Shown piece after piece: positions 46,640-55,581 of a DNA stretch of 64,000 nt. A model generated the notes under the pieces. It made no database searches. It was not told the origin of the DNA and was given only the letters and a program-made list of their open reading frames with translations. The stretch's first letter is position 1. Every line of letters starts with the position of its first letter. Where the stretch lies: the NCBI GenBank assembly GCA_002862085.1, contig PKCK01000029.1:1-64000 (forward strand). Direction: 5' to 3'. This DNA is from Planctomycetota bacterium (GTDB lineage Bacteria; Planctomycetota; UBA1135; GCA-002686595). Both the position numbers and the translations under genes were made by a program.

Positions 46640-47920
46640 ATGATCGCAGCGATTCTCCTCGCCCCCCACCTCGCCCTCCCCGTCCTGGCGGCGGAGGCCA
46701 CCCCGTGCTGCGTCCCCGTGGGCGAGATGGACTGGACGGGAGTCCTCGACGAGGAGAGCTTCGCCGCGCTCCATGACCTCAAGGAGGGGGAGACGCCCGA
46801 CCTCCTCGGTGACGACGTCGAGGTCGCCGGCATGGACTGCTACCTCTCCCGTCCGAAGGGCGGCAACCCGATCGGCGCGGTCCTCGTGATCCACGAGTGG
46901 TGGGGCCTGAACGACAACGTCAAGCACTGGGCCGACCGCCTCGCCTCCGACGGCTACGTCGCGCTCGCGGTCGATCTGTACGAGGGGACGGTCGCCACCA
47001 CGCGGGACGAGGCGATGACGGCCATGCGCGGCGTGGAGGCCGAGGCCGCGACCGCCAAGCTCGTGGCGGCCCACGCGTGGCTGCGCGACGGGGACGGGCC
47101 CGTGGCCGCCGAGCGCACGGCCTGCATCGGCTGGTGCTTCGGCGGCGGCTGGTCCCTGAACCTCGCCATCGCGGAGCCGGAGCTGGACGCCGCGATCGTC
47201 TACTACGGCCGCCTCGTCACCGACGCGGAGACGCTCGGGGCCATCGAGGCTCCGATCCTCGGCGTCTTCGGCGAGCAGGACCGAGGGATCCCGCCGTCCG
47301 CGGTCGAGGCCTTCGAGGCGGCCATGGGCGAGGCCGGGAAGGACATCACCGTGCGCATGTACGACGCCGAGCACGCCTTCGCCAACCCGTCGAGCGGTCG
47401 CTACGACGCCGAGCACGCGGCCGCCGCCTGGCAGGAGTCCCGCGCGTTCCTGGCGGCGCACATGATGGGCGAGCAGCCCGGCGAGACCTTCTACAGCGGT
47501 GAGCGCTCCCTCGAGGCGGACGCCCCCGAGGGCTGGGATCTCGGCGAGCCCGCGCGCATGCGACTCGCCACCTACGTCGTCACTGACAGCACGACCTGCG
47601 TGATCAGCGCCTTCCCTGGCGACGTGGGCGGGCTCGAGGCGAACATCCAGCGCTGGCGCGGCCAGGTGGGCCTCGATCCCATGGGCGGCGACGAGATCGA
47701 AGCTCTTCCGACCGTCCCGATGCTCGGGCGACTCGCGCCCGTCCTCCGCGCGGAGGGGCCGCTGATGAGCCGGGGCGAGGTGGTCACCGAGGACGGCGCG
47801 GTGGCCGTCGTCTACTGCCAGCTCGAGGCGGAGACGGTCATCGTCAAGCTCCAGGGCGACCGGGACGAGGTCGACGACTGCGTCGACGGCTTCGTCGCGC
47901 TCTGCAGGAGCATCCGCTGA
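46640..47920 (+). CDS. Dienelactone hydrolase family protein with extra C-terminal domain
   Basis: AVLVIHEWWGLNDNVKHWADRLASDGYVALAVDLYEG; CIGWCFGGGWS (GxCxG); DAEHAFANP. Confidence 0.88.
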   Translation: MIAAILLAPHLALPVLAAEATPCCVPVGEMDWTGVLDEESFAALHDLKEGETPDLLGDDVEVAGMDCYLSRPKGGNPIGAVLVIHEWWGLNDNVKHWADRLASDGYVALAVDLYEGTVATTRDEAMTAMRGVEAEAATAKLVAAHAWLRDGDGPVAAERTACIGWCFGGGWSLNLAIAEPELDAAIVYYGRLVTDAETLGAIEAPILGVFGEQDRGIPPSAVEAFEAAMGEAGKDITVRMYDAEHAFANPSSGRYDAEHAAAAWQESRAFLAAHMMGEQPGETFYSGERSLEADAPEGWDLGEPARMRLATYVVTDSTTCVISAFPGDVGGLEANIQRWRGQVGLDPMGGDEIEALPTVPMLGRLAPVLRAEGPLMSRGEVVTEDGAVAVVYCQLEAETVIVKLQGDRDEVDDCVDGFVALCRSIR

Positions 47921-47942
47921 ACCTGGCGCTCCGGTGCACACG

Positions 47943-48425
47943 ATGAGCTCCCTCGCCGCCCTGGCTCCGCGCCTTCGCTTCAACGAGACGCTCCTGAGGA
48001 GCGTGACCAAGGGTATGGACGCCCCCGCCTGGAGCCTCGTGCCCCCCGGCGGCGGGAACACGCCCCACTGGATCCTGGGCCACGTGGTCGCGTCGCGCCG
48101 CTTCATGCTCCGCGCCGCGGGCCACGAACTCGCGACCGATCCGTGGGAGGCGCTCTTCGGGCGCGGCGCCGAGCCGGGAGCAGCCACCGACTCCTTCCCC
48201 CCCGTCGAGGAGCTCCTCGCGGACCTCCGCGCGTCCGGAGAGACGCTGAGCGAGCTCTTCCCGGCCATGACGGACGAGGCGGCAGCGGAGCCCGCGGCGC
48301 GGCCGATGCCCGACGGCTCCGACACGGTCGCGGGCGTGCTCCACTTCCTCTACTTCCACGAGACCTACCACCTCGGCCAGCTCGGCCTCTTGCGCCGGAT
48401 GAACGGCCTGGACCCCTTCGCCTGA
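47943..48425 (+). CDS. DinB family protein
   Basis: NTPHWILGHVVASRRFML; FLYFHETYHLGQLGLLRR. Confidence 0.85.
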   Translation: MSSLAALAPRLRFNETLLRSVTKGMDAPAWSLVPPGGGNTPHWILGHVVASRRFMLRAAGHELATDPWEALFGRGAEPGAATDSFPPVEELLADLRASGETLSELFPAMTDEAAAEPAARPMPDGSDTVAGVLHFLYFHETYHLGQLGLLRRMNGLDPFA

Positions 48426-49246
48426 TGATCGACGCCCTTCACCGCACCGCCGCCCTCCTCGCGATCACCTGCCTCGCCGCCTGCAACGGCGCCGGACACG
48501 ACCGGACCGCGGAGGCCCACGAGGCCGCCGAGCCCGAATGGACCGCGCTCTTCAACGGCCGCGACCTCGAGGGCTGGATCCCGAAGTTCGCAGGGCACCC
48601 CGCTGGCGAGAACCTGCGCGACACCTTCCGGGTCGAGGACGGGCTGCTCACGGTCTCCTACGAGAACTACGAGGACTTCGACGGCCAGTTCGGCCACCTC
48701 TTCTTCGACGGCGAGTTCTCCTCCTACGAGGTGCGGGCCGTCTACCGCTTCATCGGCGACCAGTGCGCCGGCGCGCCGGGCTGGGCCTTCCGCAACAACG
48801 GGCTGATGCTCCACGGCCAGCGCCCCGAGACCATGGCCCTGGGACAGAACTTCCCGGTGTCGGTCGAAGCGCAGATGCTCGGGCAGCGCGAGGGCGGCGG
48901 CGAGCGACGCAACGGCGGCGTGTGCACGCCTGGTACGAACGTCGTGATGAACGGCGAGGTGGTGAAGGACCACTGCATCGGCTCCCAGGGACCGACGAAC
49001 CACGGCGACGGCTGGGTCGAGATGCTGGTCGACGTCGACGGCCACGGGGACATCCGCCACTTCGTCGACGGGGAGCTCGTTCACTCCTACTCCGGCGCCC
49101 AGCTCGACCCCCGCGACGGGGACGCGAAGGCACTCCTCGCCGCCGGCGCGGCCACCGCGCTCGACAGGGGCACGATCTCCATCCAGGCGGAGAGCCACCC
49201 GATCCAGTTCAAGTCCATCGAGATCCGCGTCCGCGAGGGCCGTTGA
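48425..49246 (+). CDS. 3-keto-disaccharide hydrolase (DUF1080) lipoprotein
   Basis: LAACNGAG lipobox; WTALFNGRDLEGWIPK; overlaps the dinB stop (TGATG). Confidence 0.87.
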   Translation: MIDALHRTAALLAITCLAACNGAGHDRTAEAHEAAEPEWTALFNGRDLEGWIPKFAGHPAGENLRDTFRVEDGLLTVSYENYEDFDGQFGHLFFDGEFSSYEVRAVYRFIGDQCAGAPGWAFRNNGLMLHGQRPETMALGQNFPVSVEAQMLGQREGGGERRNGGVCTPGTNVVMNGEVVKDHCIGSQGPTNHGDGWVEMLVDVDGHGDIRHFVDGELVHSYSGAQLDPRDGDAKALLAAGAATALDRGTISIQAESHPIQFKSIEIRVREGR

Positions 49247-49365
49247 CTCCGTACGCGTTCCCGTGAGGACCGGACGCGCGGCGTGGACGGAGCGAGCCCG
49301 GGCCACACCGCAGGGGCGGTCTTCTCCTGGGCTCGCGCTCGACGCCCTGCCATCGAAGAGTCGGC

Positions 49366-50493
49366 TCAGGTCGGCGGGAAGATGAAGAACGCCACCGCGC
49401 CCGCGGCCAGCGCGCTCGCCATGACCGTCATCGAGGTCGCGTTCTTCTTCTTGAGGAAGTAGCCCACCGGGATCACCAGCGCGTTGAGCGCGAGGATGAA
49501 CACCATCCCGGCATTGGAGTCCCAGATGCCCTTGCCCTCCACGAGCGCCGGCAGGCCGCGGGCGAGGTCGACCGAGATGACGAGGCCGATGTACGCCTTG
49601 CCGATGTCCGAGAGCGCGAGGCGGGCCACATCGGCTCTGGCCTTGATCCGCAGCATGAGGGAGAAGCCGAATTCACGCCCTGCGATGAGGCCCAGGAAGA
49701 CCCAGGTGGTGGACATGGGGACGTTGCTGACCTCCTTGAAGTAGTAGAGGAGGCCTGCGAACGTGAAGTCGATGATCGTGGCTGAGCGGATGTCCGTCAC
49801 GGCGCTCTTCGACTTGAGGATCTTCTGCACCGGGCCGCCCCGGTTGGCGAAAGTCACGGCCAGCATGACCAGGATGACCGCCATGGCTCCGAAAGCCTGG
49901 ACGCCGGTCAGCTCGCGGGGCAGGAACACGAAGATGTTCGCGAAGTCCTGCATCAGCCAAACGGCCCAGAGCCAGGTCGTCGAGAGCCACTGGAGCACCA
50001 CCCAGTGCCTCGCGAATTGCGTCTCCTCGTTCTTGCGGAAGAAGGCCTCGAGGGTCCTCGCGAGCACCATGTAGAGGGCCATGCCGATGCCGAAGGCGAG
50101 GCCGTAGCCCACGAGGGACTTCGTCATCATCTTCGTCAGCCCGCCCATGGTCGCGAAGATCGCGAGAACCATGAAGCTCGTCGAGACGGGGATCCCGAAC
50201 CGGGTCAGGATCAGCAGCGCGAGCGGCGGAACAGCGTGGTACCACTGCGGATCGAGGATCGGCGGGTACTTCTCGGTGTTGGCGAGTCGGCCGAACGACG
50301 GGTCGCCATCGTTCGCGATGTACCCGTAGGTGAACGTCGCGATGAGGATCGTCGCCGCGAACCCGAAAAGCACGGTCCAGTGGAAGCGGCCGTTGGAATT
50401 GATGAACGTGCCGAGGGTCTGCAGGGCGTCGTTGCCGACGACCGCATACGCAGCGAAGATGAATCCGAGCGCGGCCCAGACGTTGATGTCCAT
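49366..50493 (-). CDS. Inorganic phosphate transporter-like (PiT-like) membrane protein
   Basis: AAYAVVGNDALQTLGTFINSN and VSNVPMSTTWVFLGLIAGREFG resemble divergent PiT signature regions; many TMs. Start is internal to the track ORF. Confidence 0.6.
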   Translation of the reverse strand: MDINVWAALGFIFAAYAVVGNDALQTLGTFINSNGRFHWTVLFGFAATILIATFTYGYIANDGDPSFGRLANTEKYPPILDPQWYHAVPPLALLILTRFGIPVSTSFMVLAIFATMGGLTKMMTKSLVGYGLAFGIGMALYMVLARTLEAFFRKNEETQFARHWVVLQWLSTTWLWAVWLMQDFANIFVFLPRELTGVQAFGAMAVILVMLAVTFANRGGPVQKILKSKSAVTDIRSATIIDFTFAGLLYYFKEVSNVPMSTTWVFLGLIAGREFGFSLMLRIKARADVARLALSDIGKAYIGLVISVDLARGLPALVEGKGIWDSNAGMVFILALNALVIPVGYFLKKKNATSMTVMASALAAGAVAFFIFPPT

Positions 50494-50751
50494 GGAGGGT
50501 GGAGCCAGCACTGGCAAGACCCCGAGGAGAAGGTCCCGGAGTGGCCGGCGGAGGGCGGACTTTACCAGCGACGTGAAGAGTGGACAGCGGCAAAGAGGGT
50601 GAAGACCGGCGCATCTCCGACGCGGTCCGGGCACCCCGCGGAGCTCCCCCCACGCCACCAGGCAACGGAGCCCGGGAGCCCCTGCCGGCCTCGCCCGGCG
50701 ACCCTGCTCGCGGCGCGCTCATGAGCGCCCTCGGGCGCACCGGCGATGGGT

Positions 50752-50836
50752 TGGTAGGGATGCCGGGACTCGAACCCGGACGGCCAAGGCCTTCGGATTT
50801 TAAGTCCGATGCGTCTACCGATTCCGCCACATCCCC
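50752..50836 (-). tRNA. tRNA-Leu (anticodon UAA), CCA encoded
   Basis: GGGGATGTGGCGGAATCGGTAGACGCATCGGACTTAAAATCCGAAGGCCTTGGCCGTCCGGGTTCGAGTCCCGGCATCCCTACCA; stem TCGGA/TCCGA, loop CTTAAAA. Confidence 0.97.
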
Positions 50837-51102
50837 GTCGCTCCGATCCTAGCAGGCCTTCGGTCGGCGGCGCGGACGCCGCGGCGATCACCCCGCGGAG
50901 CCCGCCCGCGCCCACCGCGTCCGGAACGAGGCCAGCGGAGGCGGCCCGCGCGAACCCGCGCCGAGCCCCTCAGGTCCAAGGCCCTGCCGCGACGATCAAC
51001 GCGCTCCAAAGGGCCGTCTTCGCGCCGCCCGAACCCTCCCGATCCACGGCTCTGGCCGGGTCGACAGGTCCGGGATCCGCCGCTAGACTGCGCCGCCCTT
51101 CA

Positions 51103-51177
51103 GGCGGCATAGCCAAGTGGTAAGGCGATGGATTGCAAATCCATTATTCCCCGGTTCGATTCCGGGTGCCGCCTCCA
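51103..51177 (+). tRNA. tRNA-Cys (anticodon GCA), CCA encoded
   Basis: GGCGGCATAGCCAAGTGGTAAGGCGATGGATTGCAAATCCATTATTCCCCGGTTCGATTCCGGGTGCCGCCTCCA; stem ATGGA/TCCAT, loop TTGCAAA. Confidence 0.97.
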
Positions 51178-51222
51178 TCCCCCCCCGCTCCTCCCGAGAG
51201 AGTCGAGTGCACCGCGGGGACC

Positions 51223-51810
51223 TCAGACGATCTCGTACCCGTCGCGGACGGTGTAGATCATCAGCCGCGTCCGCGGCCCGCCGTGGCGCCGGACGAGCTC
51301 GATGAGCCAGTCCTCCTCTCCCGGCCAGGGGTAGGCGTACACGAGATCGAAGTCGGCGATGTCGAGGCCGATCTCGGCGTAGGCGTCCGCGCCCTCGGTG
51401 GGCGTCATGTAGTCGCTCATCAGCAGGTCGACCTGGTCGCGATAGTCCGGCGGTACGAAGCTGCCCTCGACGAAGGTGGCCCCCGATCCCACGCGCGCGG
51501 CGAGGTCCTCGGAGATCTCCACGAGGTCGGGTTCGATCTCGATGCCGTACGCCTCGAAGCCGAGGAGGTCCGCGATGATGGTGATGACGCCGGTCGCGGA
51601 GCCCAGCTCGAGGAAGGTGTGTGCCCGGGCGCGCTCCGCCGCGAGCGCGTCGATGGCAGCCGCGTGATCGGCGGGGATGACCCGATGGAACTCGCTGGCG
51701 CGATCCTGGCAGTAGTCGCGCCAGATCTCGGCGCCCTCCCGGAGGAGATCGCCGAAGCGCGCGTCTTGATGGGGTTCCTCGGGGAGCTCGAGCATGCCGT
51801 GAGCCCACAT
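51223..51810 (-). CDS. SAM-dependent methyltransferase-like protein (start approximate)
   Basis: TFLELGSATGVITIIADLLGFEAYGIEIEPDLVEISEDLA. The upstream part of the 725-aa track ORF is antisense to fhs and rejected. Confidence 0.75.
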   Translation of the reverse strand: MWAHGMLELPEEPHQDARFGDLLREGAEIWRDYCQDRASEFHRVIPADHAAAIDALAAERARAHTFLELGSATGVITIIADLLGFEAYGIEIEPDLVEISEDLAARVGSGATFVEGSFVPPDYRDQVDLLMSDYMTPTEGADAYAEIGLDIADFDLVYAYPWPGEEDWLIELVRRHGGPRTRLMIYTVRDGYEIV

Positions 51811-52143
51811 CCTGCCCTGTGAGAGAGCCTCGAGCGCCCACGGGAACGAATCCGAGGACGCCTCACGTTCGCGCGACGAGCGGATGATCGCCAGACGCCC
51901 GGAACCTCGAGGTGCCGGCCTGATGTCGTTCGACGGGCGATCCCGGCCATGAAGGCTCTGCGAGCCGACGAGAGGAGTGTCGCTGGCTCCCGAGGCGGCG
52001 GGCCTCACCTCGCCGCTGCGCGCTTCGTGGTGATCCGGGGAATCGCGTGCAGGAGGGAGCGGCCGCAGCCACCATGTCCCGTTCGCTCCCAATTTCCCGA
52101 CGGACCCTCCCCGACTTTCCAGCCCCTGCCGTCCCCCGCCCTC

Positions 52144-53844
52144 ATGCGCTCCGACCTCGAGATCGCCCGCGACGTCGCCCTCAAGCCCATCCAGGACGTC
52201 GCCGCCGACTACGGAATCTCCAGCGACGCCCTCGAGCCCTATGGCAAGCACATGGCGAAGGTGGACCACCGTCTCGCCGAGGCGAGCAGCGGCGGCGACG
52301 CGCACTCGAAGTACGTGGTCGTCACCGCGATCACGCCGACGCCCGCGGGCGAGGGCAAGACGGTCCACACCGTGGGCCTCTCGCTGGCGCTCAACAAGAT
52401 CGGCAAGAGAGCCGCCTGCGCGATCCGCCAGCCCTCGATGGGCCCGGTGTTCGGGATCAAGGGCGGCGCCGCGGGCGGCGGCCACAGTCAGGTCGTGCCC
52501 ATGGAGGACTTCAACCTCCACCTGACCGGCGACTTCCACGCGGTCACGGCGGCCAACAACCTCTTGAGCGCGGCGATCGACGCCTCGATCCTCCTGGACA
52601 ACCCGCTGGACATCGACCCGGACACCGTCACGTGGCGACGCGTCCTCGACGTCAACGATCGGGCGCTCCGCCAGATCACGACCGGGCTCGGCGGGCCGAA
52701 GAACGGCGTGCCCCAGGAGACCGGCTTCGACATCACGTCGGCGTCGGAGGTCATGGCCGTGCTCGGGATGAGCTCGGACCTCGCCGACGTGCGCCGACGG
52801 CTCGGGAGCATCGTGATCGGCGCCAACCGCGCGGGCGAACCCGTGACCGCGGACGACCTCGAGGCAGCCGGCGCCATGGCCGCCGTCCTGCGCCGAGCCA
52901 TCGACCCCACGGTCATGCAGACGACCGAGGGCACCCTCGCCTTCGTGCACACGGGCCCCTTCGCGAACATCGCCCACGGCAACTCCTCCATCGTCGCGGA
53001 CCGCGTCGCGGCGCCCCATGTCGACTACCTCGTCACCGAAGCCGGCTTCGGCGCCGACATGGGCGCCGAGAAGTTCTTCGACATCAAGTGCCGCGCGTCC
53101 GGCATGGCGCCGGACGCGGTCCTGCTCGTGGCGACGATCCGCGCGCTGAAGGTCCACTCCGGCCACTTCCCGACCAAACAGGGCCGGCCCCTCCCGCCCG
53201 AGCTCTTCGAGGAGAGCGTCGCAGCCGTCACCGAGGGCTGCGAGAACCTCGAGGCGCAGATCGAGAACGTTCGGAGCTTCGGCGTGCCGGTGGTCGTCGC
53301 CATCAACCGGTTTCCCACCGACACCGACGCGGAGATCGCCGCGGTGAAGGCGCGAGCGCTCGCCGCCGGTGCGCGCGCGGCGGAGGTCTCCGAGGTCCAC
53401 GGGAAGGGAGGCGCCGGGGGACAGGCCATCGCCGAGGCCATCGTCGACGCCGCCGAGTCCGGAGAGGCCGACTTCCGCTTCGCGTACGAGGACTCACTGC
53501 CCCTGACGGACAAGGTCGAGCGTCTCGCCCTCGGCCTCTACGGCGCGGGCTCGGTCGAGTTCTCCCCGGCCGCGCGCGCCACGTTCGAACGGCTCCATCG
53601 TCAGGGCTACGGAGACCTGCCGATCTGCGTCGCCAAGACCCAGTACAGCCTCTCCCACGACGCCCAGTTCAAGGGCCGACCGAAGGGCTTCGTCTTCCCC
53701 GTGCGCGAGGCGCGCCTCGCCGCGGGCGCCGGCTTCGTCGTCGTCTACGCCGGAGCGATCATGACCATGCCCGGCCTCGGCCGGACCCCTGCGTACAGGC
53801 AGGTCGACCTGGACGGCGACGGCCAGGTCGTGGGGCTGTTCTGA
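52144..53844 (+). CDS. fhs: Formate--tetrahydrofolate ligase
   Basis: VVVTAITPTPAGEGKTVHTVGLSLALNKIGK; RQPSMGPVFGIKGGAAGGGHSQVVPMEDFNLHLTGDFHAVTAANNLL; MTMPGLGRTPAY. Confidence 0.97.
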   Translation: MRSDLEIARDVALKPIQDVAADYGISSDALEPYGKHMAKVDHRLAEASSGGDAHSKYVVVTAITPTPAGEGKTVHTVGLSLALNKIGKRAACAIRQPSMGPVFGIKGGAAGGGHSQVVPMEDFNLHLTGDFHAVTAANNLLSAAIDASILLDNPLDIDPDTVTWRRVLDVNDRALRQITTGLGGPKNGVPQETGFDITSASEVMAVLGMSSDLADVRRRLGSIVIGANRAGEPVTADDLEAAGAMAAVLRRAIDPTVMQTTEGTLAFVHTGPFANIAHGNSSIVADRVAAPHVDYLVTEAGFGADMGAEKFFDIKCRASGMAPDAVLLVATIRALKVHSGHFPTKQGRPLPPELFEESVAAVTEGCENLEAQIENVRSFGVPVVVAINRFPTDTDAEIAAVKARALAAGARAAEVSEVHGKGGAGGQAIAEAIVDAAESGEADFRFAYEDSLPLTDKVERLALGLYGAGSVEFSPAARATFERLHRQGYGDLPICVAKTQYSLSHDAQFKGRPKGFVFPVREARLAAGAGFVVVYAGAIMTMPGLGRTPAYRQVDLDGDGQVVGLF

Positions 53845-53875
53845 TCGGATCGGGGGGGCGAAGGCCCCCGCCCCC

Positions 53876-55510
53876 TCAGTGGATCTCGACCTCGGCCCAG
53901 CGCGTACGCGCCACGCCGTTCACCGCGCCGGGGTCCCGGACGAGGCCGCGGAAGTAGAGCTTCGTCCCCGACAGGGCGGGGTCGAGGGGGATCGGACGAT
54001 GCCACGTCCCGTGGCCCCCGCCCGCGCCGCCAGGCGCCAGGCCTCGCTGTCCGAGGAACGCCATCGGCGTCCGAACCGTCGGGGTCCCGCCGGGCGCTCC
54101 GCCGGGGAGCGAGAGGGCCATGCCGACCGCCGCAGGGGCTCCGCCGAGCCCGCTGTGCATCACGACCCGGAACTCCTCGGCGCCGGGGTAGGCGGGGGAC
54201 TCGATCGAGAGTTCGGGGTCGATGCCGCCGCTGCCGGTGACCGCAGCACCCACGGCCGCCGCCGCGGGCCGCCGCTCGCTCGCCAGGGTGGGGCGATCGA
54301 AGGGCGGCAGCTCCTGGGCGACGCGCGGGTCGGTCAGGCCGTTCTGGATGAAGGCGGTGATGTTCGAGGCCGTCGAGGGCGCCATGAACACGCCGTTCAT
54401 GAGCGGGTCCTTGTTGTCCAGGAAGAACCCACCGCCCTGGTTGTAGAAGAAGATCGAGAGGAACAGCGAGCTGAAGGTGGGGTCGCCGTTGTGGAAGAAG
54501 CGCGTGCGGAGGCCGGCGTTGCGCAGGCTCGGCACCTTGAACTTGCCGCGGTCGGAGAAGAGCCCCGTCACCGAGCGGCGGCCGTCGTCCTCGGCGATGT
54601 CACGCAGCCCGAGGTTCCGGTAGCTGCCGTCCGAGAAGAGCGGGGGCGCGTGGCAGATGGCGCAGCGCAGTCCGTTGGACATGAACGCGTTGAGCCCCTG
54701 ACGCTCCTGCGAGGTGAGCGCGCTCGTCTGTCCGGCGATGTAGAGGTCCCAGGGGGTCTGGTCGGGGTTGAGCGTGCGCTGGTAGCTGGCCAGCGCGAAT
54801 CCGATGCGCTCGGCGGTGATGGCCGGATCGCCGAAGGCGTCAGCGAACAATCCGGGGTAGTCGTAGTGCGTCTGGATCGCACCCGCGACGTCGGCCGGAA
54901 CGTTGGTGGCGAGGGCGAGGGGCACGACGCGCTCGAGCTTGGAGCGCACGTCGTCCCAGGTGCGACCCTCGTCCGCCATCTCGACGAACGAGAGGATCGG
55001 CCCGACCGACTGCGACTCGAGGGCACCACCGGACGCGATGCTGACCGCGCCGGTCTCCGGGTTGATGAAGGTCGTGCCCGCGCGGCCGTCCCAGAAGAGC
55101 TCGGCGAAGTGACCCGCGCCGATCATCGACGGCGAGCGACGGCCGGTCACCTGGGGCGCGAAGCCGGAGATCGCATCGGGCAGGACCTCGCCGGCGGAGC
55201 TGGCGCGATGCACGCCCTCCGACGCGAAGCGGTCGTCCGGCGTGCCGTACACGCCGTCGATCCCGGGGTGGCGGCTGCCCATGTCGAGCCGCGGATCCGA
55301 TCCGCCCGCCGCGGGGATGTGGCAGGTCCCGCACGCCACCGCGTTGTCGCTCGAGAGTTGCTCGTCCCAGAAGAGCGCCTTGCCGAGCAGGCGCTTCGAC
55401 TCCGTGAGGGGGTTCTCCGGCGGCTCGGGAGCGGGGCCGAGCTGGGCGGCCGCGGGAGCGCAGAGCAGTCCGGCGAGGACGAGGCGTGCTTGGAGGGAAG
55501 GGAGGCTCAT
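53876..55510 (-). CDS. Cytochrome-c peroxidase/MauG family diheme protein
   Basis: KALFWDEQLSSDNAVACGTCHIP; LRCAICHAPPLFSDGSYRNLGL; FKVPSLRNAGLRTRFFHNG. Confidence 0.9.
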   Translation of the reverse strand: MSLPSLQARLVLAGLLCAPAAAQLGPAPEPPENPLTESKRLLGKALFWDEQLSSDNAVACGTCHIPAAGGSDPRLDMGSRHPGIDGVYGTPDDRFASEGVHRASSAGEVLPDAISGFAPQVTGRRSPSMIGAGHFAELFWDGRAGTTFINPETGAVSIASGGALESQSVGPILSFVEMADEGRTWDDVRSKLERVVPLALATNVPADVAGAIQTHYDYPGLFADAFGDPAITAERIGFALASYQRTLNPDQTPWDLYIAGQTSALTSQERQGLNAFMSNGLRCAICHAPPLFSDGSYRNLGLRDIAEDDGRRSVTGLFSDRGKFKVPSLRNAGLRTRFFHNGDPTFSSLFLSIFFYNQGGGFFLDNKDPLMNGVFMAPSTASNITAFIQNGLTDPRVAQELPPFDRPTLASERRPAAAAVGAAVTGSGGIDPELSIESPAYPGAEEFRVVMHSGLGGAPAAVGMALSLPGGAPGGTPTVRTPMAFLGQRGLAPGGAGGGHGTWHRPIPLDPALSGTKLYFRGLVRDPGAVNGVARTRWAEVEIH

Positions 55511-55581
55511 GCGCTTGATGGTATCCGGCCGGCCGGCGGCTGGCACGATGACTCACCCCGGTCATTCATTACGCTGCAGGC

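Noticed and set aside
51811-53400. Upstream extension of the methyltransferase ORF
   Set aside because: Extension is antisense to fhs and not protein-like; start moved to about 51810.
53846-53875. G/C-rich gggggg...cccccg stretch after fhs as a terminator
   Set aside because: Only a short, ambiguous G/C stem; not strong enough to list.
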